From the NCBI RefSeq assembly GCF_004193775.1, contig NC_041002.1, positions 558,001 through 622,000 on the forward strand: a DNA stretch of 64,000 nt, written 5' to 3'. Of the stretch, positions 11,768-24,395 are shown piece after piece; position 1 is the first letter of the stretch; each line of letters opens with the position of its first letter. Below the pieces are notes generated by a model. It made no database searches. It was not told the origin of the DNA and saw nothing but the letters and a program-made list of their open reading frames with translations. The stretch is from Glycine soja. Its lineage: Eukaryota; Streptophyta; Magnoliopsida; Fabales; Fabaceae. The position numbers and the translations under genes were made by a program.

Positions 11768-14630
11768 GATTTTTGATATTCAAGAATACACCTTATTAAA
11801 CTATTCAATGGATATTAGAAATATAGGAGAATATATCAGATACATTTGAGAAGAGTAAAATTTACCACTTTGAGAGAAAAATATTCACTTGAGAAAGAAT
11901 GTAGAGAAAGTAGGAAGAGTGAAATAAAAAAACCATAAAATTTCGTTTATATATGCAATAAGGGAATTCATAATTTTCCTAAAGATGAAAAAGACTCTAC
12001 TATACAAATTGAGTTTACTGACCGGATAATGAAAATACCTAGTTTTTCATATCTTCTTTATCATTCCTTTACTTTACTAATTTCAATATATAAACAATTA
12101 CTTTATTTTTTTTTAAAAATTAGGTGGGAAGTGGGCTGAACAAGTTGGTTTGTATTCCTTTGGGATGAATGGGCCTACTTGTATAGATCTACATTTATAA
12201 AGGTCGATTAAAATTGGACTCAGGATCGCGCAAGTTGCAGGCTAGCCTTGAGCAGTATACCTAACTCTAGCTAGACTATTGCTTTCTGTACTCCAAGTTT
12301 CTTTCTGCACCATTTCTGGAATTTTTTTCATTTTTTTTACTTTTCAGGCTGATCATTCAGGAAGACAAAATCTGTAATCATTCCAGAATGTAAAATTACA
12401 TTCCAGAAGCAAAATAAAAAGGTGCAATAAGCAACTAGGAGATGCAGAAAACAAGAGTCCTCTAGCTAATAGTAGTACAAAGTAGTTATTGTATAATTTT
12501 GAGTTGAGGATGAAAGGAAATAAAAAACATGTCTCCTCCTGAGGTTTCTTAACCTAACTCCCGAGTTAAGATAATCTTTAAACTAATGAGTAAAATAATA
12601 TAAACAAGTAGAATAAGGTTAACTCATCAAACAATATATTAGATTAGACTAGAATAAGATAGCTTATCCAAGTCTATCTTTTTTTGTCTTGAACATCAAA
12701 TGAATCCACCATAATTAATATTAAGGTGCTTAAAATTAAAACCCTCAAAGAAGATGTAAGCAAGCAGATCTGAAACTCATGTCTTAGCAAAAATGCCTTC
12801 ATTGAACTTATATATATGCATATAATGGTAACCAATTCTCCCATCAGGTTAAGCTATTAAGTGAAGATCTATTGTACGTCTTATTATTGGATTTTATATT
12901 TGACATGGTTTGTCACGCGTCTCACTTCAGAGCTAATTTTTAGACTTGAAGAAGAGTAGACAATGCACAAACTCCTTGAAATTCTTTGTTTTTGAAAAAC
13001 GGGATGGCAAGGATTGAACTCCTAACCCTTTGAAATTAGAACCTGTAAAAGTTTAGTAGTAGTTTTTGATATCTAACAAATGGATGTGATCCTGATTATA
13101 TCTTTTTTTTTTTTTCTGGACTAATGGTGTCTGCACAATGAATGTTATTATATATTCTTTATTTTCATGAATTTATCATCTTTCATTTTATTCATGTTTC
13201 TGCATGAGAGTTCTGATTTTGTATTTAAAGCCTTTTGGTATGGCAACTAGAGAGCTTCTTGCATGTGTAGTTTGTACCAGGTACATTGTCATGCTTTAAT
13301 TTACTTTACTTCTTTTTTTTTAACTTACTTTACTTGACAAGCATTTTGCTTCGTGATTATCACATATTGATTTGGTATCTTGACAGTTGACCTGATACAG
13401 CTGGATCTTGACACAAAATCCGGAATTTTAGATAAATAAAATCAAGAGTGTGCAAATCCATCTTCAATGAAATTGTCACCAAGTTATTATGACCAACAAT
13501 TATACAAAAAATGAAATTGTTTCAGAAGATATGGGAAAACAGGTTTTGACACATGGTGATAGTTATGGATTAAGCCTTGCATTTTAAATTCTTCATTATT
13601 ATGTTGAGGTTATAATTAATCCATTACTTCACTGGTCTTTTTATGTTTCTGGATAAACTACTAGAGGATGCTTTTTCTTGGTTTTTTTTAGTGAATTTCT
13701 TTTTCTTTTCCTCTTTGCCATTACCTTCTCTTTGGGGTAGTGTAGCAAACCGGTTCTGCAAGGTGACTTTAAGGACACATTACACATATATGACAGTGAC
13801 AATATTTGCCAGATTTTTAATTTAAAAAATTAAAATTAACAATGAACTTATTGTCAAGCATTAGCCATGAAGAAGATTGTTAGCATTGATCTTTAGAAGC
13901 AGAAGTTTGAGTTAATATTAATTCATTAAATTTGTCTTTTGGGGTGCATAAGGTGTTTTCCAATCCCATCCAATAGATTGACCTTTCTTAATGAATATTT
14001 TTTTTATTCATATGGATCAGTTAGAGATTAAATGCCTGATCACATACTTAAAGAACATGATTAATGGTTAATCATACCATACTAAAGTTGCTTGCATTTG
14101 TTTAATGGTTGAAAAGACCACAATATATAGTGTCTTTGACTTCTTAAAATATGTCTTCCACATCTTGAGGAAAAACATGTGGAGAATTTGAAGGGTGTTA
14201 CTCCAATTTCTCAGAAGTTCATCGCTTTCTCATGGGGACAGTATTTCCTTCTCTCTCCTCTGCATGTTCTGCAGTGGAGGCTCTACATAATATCAAGTGG
14301 TGTAAAATTAAATCAAAATTCTAACTATTCATGTAATCTATTAATTGGTGATTATGCTCAAGCACCAACTATATACACCTGAGTCTGATTATTTTTGGGT
14401 AAAGAATTCATGGGTTTTCGCATTCATGTTCTGATGCTACAATGAACTCAACTTCTGAATTCTTTTTTAATCAATCCCATTTCCTGAAACCATATGATAA
14501 TCGATTAATTTGTAATTTCATATTTTACTTCGTCTATATATACAAGTCACACATTATTCATCATTAAATGTTTATGGATATTACGAATGTTAGTTAAAAC
14601 ACTTATATCCAAATTTTAGCTAAAACTAAC
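8130..14630. other. Intergenic, AT-rich, no gene seen
   Basis: About 6.5 kb without a recognisable coding exon on either strand. It contains a TA microsatellite (11705-11762) and a small inverted motif region at about 12299-12425. All longer open frames are low complexity or match nothing I know. Decayed transposon DNA is likely but not delimited. Confidence 0.55.
11705..11762. repeat. (TA)29 microsatellite
   Basis: An uninterrupted TA dinucleotide run read directly from the sequence. Confidence 0.97.
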
Positions 14631-14647
14631 AATGAAGAGTCATAGAG

Positions 14648-14752
14648 GAAATATAAGATTGGTTGAAAAATTAAAAAAAAAAAATAGTGAGTTCGATTCT
14701 TTCTATTAATAACAACTAACAAACTAATAATTAATATTTTTTTGATAAAAAA
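14648..14752 (+). mobile_element. SINE (tRNA-derived), 3'-tail family
   Basis: The head contains ATATAAGATTGGTTGAAAAATT, resembling a decayed box A. A box B-like GTGAGTTCGATTC follows, and the tail is AACAAACTAATAATTAATAT before an A-rich end. Near-identical flanks GAAGAGTCATAGA and AAAGAGTCACAGA suggest a target duplication with one difference. The same tail occurs at 43703-43809 and in weaker form at about 19765-19855. Confidence 0.6.
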
Positions 14753-17387
14753 AGAGTCACAGAACTGTGCTTCAAATTATGAGCTTAGGCTCATATGTAC
14801 ATATCTTCTAAGGGTACATTTAAAAGTATATTTAGAATAAAAGGTACTAAGAGTATTATTTTTCAAAAGTACCTTCAACCTCTAAAAGTATATTAAAAAC
14901 GATTATCCAAACGCGCACTAAACTACTGCAAAATGGCATTGTTGATCAGCTTGAGTCAATAATGTATTTAGCCTTGCTGCAGTTGGTCAAAACAATATGT
15001 TGACGAGTAAGATAGAAGCCGGAAACAAATGTCAATATATATAAACTAATAAATATCAAATATTTCTTGTATGGATAATCAGTGGTCTTACCTACTTGTA
15101 CATTTAACTTACCAAATGTTCTTTTCTTTTGCACGCAAGATAGTTCTCAGTTCTCATCCTCCCAATGTTCAATATCTTAATTAGAAGATGAATACTTCAT
15201 GGGAACACATTTGTGGACATATGTGGAAAAATGTTAAAGATAACATAGTAATTGAGTGCTTAGTATGATCCGTGAAGTTCTCGGTACCTTTCACCCACCA
15301 GGGAATTCCACCTCACAAGCAATGCTACATTGAGGCCCAAGCCAGAAAAAAAGATAATTGGGTCAAATTATGGGCCACCCTCTCAGAAATCAAAATCTCT
15401 CGTCCATGGTCAACATGTGCGCTAACCTATTGTTATTTTCACTTAAATATTTTTTAGTCTTTTTAAATTTAAAACACCGTTGATTTTTTTGGTTTCCCAA
15501 TTAAAAATTTGTTTTTTTAAACCCTCAACTTCACTTTAGAAGGCAAAAGAGATACTAGAAATATGGTCTTTTTTATCCCACAAATTCACTTTGAGATTAA
15601 AATTAATATTCCACAAATTTGAACGACAAAATTTTTTTTTAACTAAGAGACTAAAACTAAAAGTGTCCTAAATCTGAAAACTAAAAACAGATTTAAGCTC
15701 CTGTAAAAAAGAATTATTTAAGTTTTTTATTTTTTTAAGCAAATAAGATGTGGATAAAAATATTTGCTCTTATATAATAAATTAGAATATAAAATTTAGA
15801 GAGTGTCTCATTTTCCCAATTACACATTCTTAATATTTTTTATCTTCACTACTTTAAGGGGATATTTGATAGGGAAAAATATTTTCATACATGAAAATCA
15901 TGATTTCTAGAAATCATGAATTTTGAAATCATGTTTTAAGGGAATGAATAGAATTTGTTTATTTGACTATTGAAATCTTAAGATAAGTTTCATAAGAATC
16001 AAAGAGTTACGAAATATTTTTATCATATTAAATAACTTAATAACAAAATAAGATGATACTTTTATTGTTGTAAAAGAAAAATTACTTGAGAAAGATTTTT
16101 ACCTCCCTCAATGGAAAGTTTTTGTGAAAAATTGAATAAAAAATATTTCTAGGAAAAATTCCTTTCTTAGGAATGTGATTTTTCTAAAATCAATACAAAA
16201 CATGAAAAATTAAGTTTATCAACCTATGATTCTAAAGGAAACAAAAAATTTCTCCTCTACTAAACATCTCCTTATACATTTCATATGTCACTCCCACAAC
16301 TAGCTAGATAATTTCTCTCAACTATCTAAACTATTATCCTTTTATTTATTTATTTTACTTGATTTTCAAGCCCTTTAAATTATTCTACCCTCTTCATCTT
16401 TATCTTTAAATTGAATTTTCATAATTTTTTAAAATAAATTAATAATAATTAAAAATAATCTTCTATCACAATTTAAATTATTCCTTGTAAATCCAAAATA
16501 TCATTTATATATTCAAACATATTTTCTTATTTTTAATTTCAAACGCAATATAATTAATATATTAAAAAATATTTAGTTAATATAAATTTTAATTATATAA
16601 AATATTTTTTATGCAATGTATATGTTAAAATATTAAAATTTAAACGGTGGTCTTGGATTCTACTGAGTATAAGAATATAGATAAACATTGAACTTTTTTT
16701 ATAAAAATATTTTTTTGAAAAAATAAAATATAATATACTTCAAATGATTGACAAAAGGGTTAAATTGTTGTTTATTCAATAAGTCGAGGATAGTTTTAAA
16801 ATTATATTTTAATATATTACAAATGATGTTTTTTTAATGCATCCTTTATAATTCAATTCAAAATTTATCCCACCCGTGTATTTAACACACTTGTATTGCT
16901 AGCTCGTAGTAACAAGATACTAATAGTTTGATTCCTGACCATTAAAAAAATAATATTGTAATGAGAGATATAATGCGGTTTCTTTGGTAAAAAAGTTGTA
17001 TATTGTCCAACAGTGAACAAAAGTTAGAGAAGTACTGGTCCTCTGCCTCTTGAAAGCAAATAGATATATCCTACCTTTCTTTTAATAATGCTTACACTTT
17101 GGTGATCGAAAAAACTGAAAACTACTCGACAGATTAATCACAAAATTGAGAGTTCATTCAAACCCTACCTTGACGTCATGAAGAAGGTCCTAGCTGGAAC
17201 TAAAACTCTGTTTTGTTATCCCCCAAAGATGGGAAAAGTTTATATGGCCTATGGGGATGAATATGTCCCCAATTGATATACCCTGCTGTCTTGCAATTAA
17301 TGTTTTTCTTTTTCTTAATTACCTCCTAATTAATTACTCTGTACTTATTTAATGAGAACCCTCATGATGCCAAATTTGCCTCCCGTA

Positions 17388-17412
17388 TTATATTATTATT
17401 ATTATTATTATT
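17388..17412. repeat. (ATT)n microsatellite
   Basis: About eight ATT units in a row read directly from the sequence. Confidence 0.9.
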
Positions 17413-18094
17413 AATTATTGATGTTAATAACCATAGGTCATTGGAATAATAGCCATTTTATAATTTGAATTAGTTATGTAAACCAGCGATCTATAAGGGA
17501 TAGCATAAAATATCCCGGTTGATGCAAGAATGCTAAAACTTCGAAGTGTTCACAACTAAACCTTCCTTAGCATGCACTCTAGAATATACATAAACACCGT
17601 ATCAAGAATTGTACTAATCAATGTACTACCCTAAGAAATATTCCTAAAGATGAATTGTGCAGAAAAGAGAGTATTTTGGAATATTTTTTGTGTGTCTAAA
17701 TAAAATTAAACCCTTCTTTTTATACTATAATTATCATTACTATAAGAGGAGATGTTTCTAGGAACTGTGTCACCAACCATTTTATAGGTGAACAAATATT
17801 ATTAAACAGTGGAATATTTTTGTATGGTTCATGCAAAGCAGACAAAGGTTGTGTGGGAAGATGAAACTGTGTTAGAGCGTGGGCTCCTTAGGTTGGTTCG
17901 TCCAAGGTCAACTTAAATGGATAATCAAAGTAATTTGATTCTCTTAATTTCTTTTTCTTTTTTCCCACCTTAATTAAATATTATTGGTCAAAATGAGAAT
18001 TGTGAAATGATGTTATGTTATGCAAGTTGAATTTTTCTGGAACCCTTAAACCAATTTTTTCTAAGAGAAAAAGAATTATGCATTTCAATTACAA

Positions 18095-18215
18095 TTCAAT
18101 ATGTATAATAAATTTATTAATTTTTAAAATAATTATTTTAAAGTAATTCAAACAGTAATTTATAATAATTTATAATTAAATGATAATATAAAATAATTTA
18201 ATAGTGTCATCCACA
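18095..18215. repeat. Dispersed AT-rich MITE-like repeat, copy 2
   Basis: Shares the order AATTTATTAATTTTTAAAAT, AATTATTTTAAAG, TTTATAATTAAATGATAATA with the copy at 5386-5520. Its reverse complement aligns well with 35955-36095. Ends are approximate. Confidence 0.45.
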
Positions 18216-18910
18216 CATTAAACTCTTTTTCTAAACACCTTTAAGATAGGATATATTCCTTAGGTCGATCTGTATGTTTAGGCAAAAATTCTGCTTCCCC
18301 TTCTTATTCGCATAAGCTCCATGAAATAAAAACAAAGAGGCTCAATTTGCAAAGAGAAAGATAAACAGAAAAAAAAGGAAAAGACAGCAGACAAAGGGGC
18401 AATCATGGCCATTTATCTATGCTTCAAACATCATTAGGGACCCTCCATCATTTTTCTCTCGACTGCTCCAAAGAATGCTGTTATAAACGTGAAACCTAGC
18501 CATCATCTGATTAAGATACTTTATGGGGGCATAAGATTTCCATGCTTGACCCACAAAGTGGTGTGGGTCTACTTCTTACTTCTTATATATGTGAAAAATA
18601 CATAATTTTGTGTCCCATTGATCAATACTTTATATAAGCAGCTCGGAATAGAAATAACACAAGGCCAAATTAAAGTAGATGACAAAATATAAAAGACAGT
18701 GAAAAATAATACCACCATCCCAACAATTATTAACCGCACTTTACTTTCCCCCCTGCACCAGTAAATTATAAATCTATTAGCAAAAAAGGGGAAAATAATA
18801 GTACTATCCCGAGAATTATTAGTGTCCATTATTTTCATGAATAAATGATAAATCTGTAAATGTATTAACAATATGAAGATTTTTTATACTATTAACTAAT
18901 ATAATATTGT

Positions 18911-18933
18911 TATATATATATATATATATATAT
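18911..18933. repeat. (TA)n microsatellite
   Basis: About eleven TA units read directly. Confidence 0.93.
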
Positions 18934-19072
18934 GATAACTTTATTAATTTTTATAAATAATAACTACCATAAAAATATTTATAATATAATTATTGATTAA
19001 TTAACAGTGCAATTTTTTTATCAGTGCTACTGTGTACAAATTAAAGTTTATTTTTATTACATGCAACATGTA

Positions 19073-19075
<3 letters not shown>

Positions 19076-19112
<37 letters not shown>
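19076..19112. repeat. (TA)n microsatellite
   Basis: About eighteen TA units read directly, 1.8 kb upstream of the NAC gene start. Confidence 0.95.
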
Positions 19113-19114
<2 letters not shown>

Positions 19115-19764
19115 TAGTAATTAGGAGAAGAGGTGGTGGTCCATCAAGTACACACAACTTTGTCTTGCTTATCAAGCAACCCCCTAATACTGCCCACTCA
19201 TCTCTCTCTCTTCTGTGTTCAAAACATTCATGGCAAAAGCATCATGATCAGCACTCCAGCTCAAAACCCATGTGAGTTTCTATCATCCCTTTTTCCCTTA
19301 TTTCCATCTGGGTGTCTCACCATGTCTTTCTTTCCTCTGTCTCCCTAAAAATCTCGGCTTTATTATATGTCTCACATTAATCTGTTATGCTTAAATAATG
19401 AGACCGTAATTCTGCCTCATGTCGTCGTTATTACTCAAAGTCCAAACTTTGTGACACGTATTAGTGACTATCTACATTTTATATTCTATTTGTTTTTCCT
19501 GCTAACTTTTGATGGAAGATAAACTGTAGTTTTTTTGTTTTGACAGAAGAGAAACTGTAGTTAACTGTTGATAGAAACCAATAAATGTATTATATAAATG
19601 CTTAATTCAGGACCAAACTTACTACTTACTATAGGTATTGTTTGTATTATTTTTATTTTTATCAAAATTGGAATTCCATCTAAATAATTCATGTAATAAA
19701 AAATTATATTAAAAGATCATGTAGATTAGGTAATTTTGAATGGAGAATAAAAGGGACATATAAT

Positions 19765-19855
19765 GTTAATCTTATTGTAAAAAAAAGTTGGAGGAAAAGA
19801 GGAATTTGAGTTTAAATTTTTTCACTAATAAAAAATTAATATTTATTGATAAAAA
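19765..19855 (+). mobile_element. Degenerate SINE tail
   Basis: GAATTTGAGTTTAAATTTTT (a decayed box B) is followed by CACTAATAAAAAATTAATAT and TTATTGATAAAAAA. This matches the tail order of the SINE at 14648-14752. The head is not recognisable and no target duplication was found. Confidence 0.4.
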
Positions 19856-20156
19856 ACAATACAAATAACAATAACAATATATATAGCACCTAAATAACTA
19901 TAAGTTTTGTCCTAATCCTAGTAATATTATATATAAAATAAGACACAAATTGTTGGGTTGGTACAAGATCCTTGATTAGTAACAGCTATGTGGCCGTTTT
20001 GTGCCTTTTGCTTTTGTAGTCAAGGTTGAAAGAAAGGTGTAATAAGCTAGTAGGATAGAGGAGAAGAGAGAGTCTGGAATTTGAGCTTTAGTCAGAAAAT
20101 TAAAAACCAACCGGATTTTCTTTCTTTCTATCCTGTTTCTTTGCTTCTCTTTTTTC

Positions 20157-20186
20157 CTCTCTCTCTCTCTTTCTCTTTCTCTCTCA
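20157..20186. repeat. CT-rich tract upstream of the NAC gene
   Basis: A run of CT and CTTT units about 750 bases before the NAC start codon. Pyrimidine-rich tracts are frequent in plant leaders and promoters, so it may lie in the promoter or 5' leader. Confidence 0.7.
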
Positions 20187-20930
20187 TAAACCGCTACATA
20201 CATGCACTTTTTAAATTAGCAAAAACGTAAAGGTACTATATGTGTGTTTGAAGCAGCTCCTATAGCCACCTTTTCCTTTATTATTTCTTTTTCTCACTGC
20301 CTTCAGTTAAAGTAGCGAGCTAGATAGGAAATTCTGGTGTTTTTCCATGGTTAAAGAAGGTTTATAGCTCAATCCTATTGTAACTGTTTCCTCTTTCTTT
20401 CTTCTATCTTTATCTTATCCTCTCCGAATATTTTCCTTATTTCCTGCATATTCTCACCTGGGTTCTGCAGATTTTTTTTTCTCTTTAGGACTGATTTTCC
20501 TCTCTTTAACAATCGCGTATATGCTAGGAGGTTAATATTTTCCATCATTATTTTTTGTCTATATTCAAGATATTTTTCTCTTTGTTCACATATATTCTTG
20601 TCTATAGCTAGTTTCCTCAACCGGATCAGCATCTGCTCAAGAATAAATATTTAATTAATTTCTTAATATGTATATAGTTCTTAAAAGCTTAGGAAAAATT
20701 ATTAGCCATATTATTATTGTTATTCTGGCCTTCTCCATCCAAGTTCCTTAATTTGTTGATCATTTTGGAGAGTTTTATGTTTTGATGGATCTCAATCGGC
20801 TCTTGTAATATAGAGAACAACCTCGGACATGCTCAGTTGTGGACTGTTCCATAAAAAGGGAGTTGAAATAGTATTTGAAGGCATCTGGTTTCATCAAGAG
20901 AGATAGCACACGCGCGCGCACGCGTCAGAG

Positions 20931-22685
20931 ATGAGTAAGATCAGCAACTTGAGTTCTGTAAGCAGTTCTGATCTCATAGATGCCAAGCTTGAAGAGCATC
21001 AGTTGTGTGGATCCAAGCAGTGCCCCGGTTGCGGACACAAGTTTGAAGGGAAGCCGGTACGGAAAAATATCTCAATAATATTCTTTTCTTCACTCAAAAG
21101 CCTTTGACAATATGAACAAGAATCATGTCATACACAAGAAAAAAAAAGTATAGCCATATTATTAGTATGCTTAATTGTGGCTGTTTTGTTCTTGAACTCT
21201 AGCTTGTGCAATTCATTTGATGGGGTTTCCCCTTTTTAATTTTATGCTATAGCTAAAGTTTGAGTATTATATTTTGTTAATTAAAGGCTGCTGCTTCACC
21301 CTCTTTATTTTCTGTTTCCCATGTATTATTCTTCTTGTTCCTCTTATCTCTCTCTCTTTAACTTTAATTTTGGTTTTTCACTTGAATTTTCCTTGGAGGC
21401 TGCAGGACTGGCTAGGCTTGCCCGCAGGAGTGAAGTTTGATCCCACAGACCAAGAACTAATAGAACATCTTGAAGCCAAAGTGGAGGCAAAGAACATGAA
21501 ATCACACCCTTTGATAGATGAGTTCATTCCCACTATTGAAGGAGAAGATGGAATTTGTTATACCCATCCGGAGAAACTTCCAGGTGTGAGATATACACTG
21601 AAAATATACTGAAAAAAAATAATTCAAATCACCTCCCTTAATTTCTTGGTTTAACTAGATATATCTAAGACTTCTTATATATTTGTGACCCAATTAATTA
21701 ATCATCTCCCACCAGATGTATCTGTTTAAAAATAAGGTAATATCTCCGGTTACAATTTCATGACAAGCCGGGGAACTCTCACTATTTTCTAACGGTGTTA
21801 GTTAGTGTTGTTTTCTAACTATCTTATCAATAATTCCATATCATTTTATAATTTTTAGCTAGGTTTTATTATATATATAAAGAGAGAGGGAGACCAAAAC
21901 CTCTTTTGGTATTTTCAGGAAACTTATACTATACTTAATATATATAATTTCAGAAGGGTTTTATTTTTCAGTTCACCTAAGTCGACCTAACTTTGATTTT
22001 GGGTTGTGTGGTGATTCATATATACATCTAACAGGAGTAACAAGAGATGGGTTGAGCAGGCACTTCTTCCATAGACCTTCAAAGGCTTACACAACTGGGA
22101 CAAGAAAGAGGAGAAAGATTCAAAACGAATGCGACTTGCAAGGTGGAGAAACCCGGTGGCACAAGACTGGTAAGACCAGGCCAGTGATGGTGAATGGAAA
22201 ACAAAAGGGTTGCAAGAAAATTCTTGTCCTCTACACCAATTTCGGAAAGAACAGAAAACCTGAGAAAACCAACTGGGTGATGCACCAATACCATTTGGGG
22301 CAGCATGAGGAAGAGAAAGAAGGAGAGCTTGTGGTGTCAAAGATATTCTATCAGACACAGCCAAGGCAGTGCAATTGGTCAGATAGAAGTGCAACAACTG
22401 GTGAAGGAAGTGGAGAACCTAACAACAGTGGTAGAAGGGACAGTGGAAGTGGAAGTTGTTCTTCTAAGGAAATTGTTACTCACAGAGATGAGATGTCTGC
22501 TGTTGTTGGTGTCCCTCCAATGACAAGTTTCACTCATCATCATCCCTTGGATATTCAACAGCTAAAACCTGATCACTTCAGCTTCATCCCTTTCAGGAAA
22601 AGCTTTGATGAGGTACATACACTGCACACACACATATAATCATATATATATCAATCATGCATTTATATATCATTCAAACGTGCTC

Positions 22686-22747
<62 letters not shown>

Positions 22748-24337
22748 CATCATGTTTGATTTGACACTTGCATAGTTATGATTTTAATTAGACACCTTTT
22801 TTTCTTTTTCAAATCAATGAATTGAACGTGATGTTTCACTTATATAGCTGACCAAAAGGAAACACAATTCACTGTATCTGAACATTCTTTTGGTAAAATT
22901 GAGAGTTTTGCTTTTGCACCAAAAAGTGAAATTAATTAGGACATGAAAGGGTTAAGGTAGCTGCTGATATAACACCATATTGCTTGCACACACCGCATGA
23001 AAGTGTACGGGCAAGACTTAATTATAAATCAGTTTCAACCAACCAGTGCTTGTTTACCTACCGCTGAAAGGTAACACCCACACGACTAAATAGAACGAAC
23101 GCAGCAAAGTTAAAGCTAAAATAGGTACATTCACAGACCGAGAAAAAAAAGAAAAAGATGAGGTTGATATATAGTTGACTAGGTATCTAGCTAGTTAAGA
23201 AGATTGGGTGATATTTAATATATTCTTTTTTCTTAATTAGCTTAGTTTCCATTGATTCATGTAAGTTTATTTTTCTGATTTTAATTTCAGTAAATTAATT
23301 TTTTTAAAAATTTGATCATAATAAAATATTTTGTTTATTTTAAGTTTTCATAAATTTGAATTTTTTTTTAATTTTGATCTTTATAAACAAAAACTTATGG
23401 AGATCATATATAAATAAAAAATTATTATTTAAAAGAATTAAAATTAAAAAGAATATAAACTTACAAGAATTAAAATGAATAAAAAATAAAATTGAAAAAA
23501 CACCAATATATAAAAACTAAAATTAAAAAAATAACCTCACTAGAATCAAACATAAAATAACACTAACTTACAGGATAAAAATATTTTATCCTATAAAATA
23601 ACAAATTTATCACATGTTAGTTTGTGATTAGATAACAGTTAAAAAAAACTTTCATCCGTTTATGCACAATTTTTTTTATTTTTTATTTTTTATTTTTAAG
23701 GAAGATATATATCACAGTTTAACAGTTGAATATGATATGATGGTAGAGAATGCAGGTTGGAATAGGAGAGGCTTCAACAGCAAGAGAAGTAATGCAAGCA
23801 TCAGGTTCATGTGAAGAAGTGCATGAACGGCACCTAGCACAAGTAACTCCTCATCATCATCAACTACAACAACATGCTCATCATCATCAAATTTCAAACT
23901 CAGCTTTTCATATTAGTAGGCCGTCACATCCCATCTCTACCATTATCTCTCCTCCTCCCCTCCACCACACTTCCATCATTCTCGATGACAACTCTTACCA
24001 TGTCTCTAGAATAATGCTCCAAAATGAAAATTTTCAGGTAATCACAACTCAAATCCCACTTCTTAATCATGATTATATATATGATTATAATTTTCCTCCT
24101 TTTTAATTTTCATAATCGATAGCTACTATAGCTAGTAACCCAAATAGTAGTCATAATAGAAGAATAGTTAAAATGAACTTATTATAATAAGTTTTTGAGT
24201 TAATTTTATTTAAAAAGTTTTAAAGAAGTATATAAGGTTATAATTAAATTGCTTTGATAATAAGCTAAATTTTGTATATGCTCCCTAAAAGGTTTATATG
24301 GGAGGATTAAAAAAAACGTTTATCACCTTGTATGACT

Positions 24338-24395
<58 letters not shown>

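Larger units (their letters stand above)
14760..19120. other. Intergenic, AT-rich, no gene seen
   Basis: No coding exon is recognisable. The stretch holds an ATT microsatellite (17388-17412), a MITE-like repeat copy (18095-18215), TA tracts at 18911-18933 and 19076-19112, and an isolated TGACGTCA palindrome at 17171-17178. Open frames here are short and unconvincing. Confidence 0.55.

Noticed and set aside
12990..13060. Possible SINE box B (GGAGTTCAATCCTTGCC on the minus strand)
   Set aside because: No matching box A upstream on that strand, no A-rich tail and no flanking duplication; too weak alone.
15272..15457. A 61-codon frame with little low-complexity sequence
   Set aside because: No family, splice context or conserved motif; single short frame in decayed intergenic DNA.
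17171..17178. TGACGTCA palindrome (bZIP site)
   Set aside because: It is a real motif but lies far from any called gene, so regulation cannot be argued.
22079..22397. Two minus-strand frames over NAC075 exon 3
   Set aside because: Antisense shadows of a well supported coding exon.
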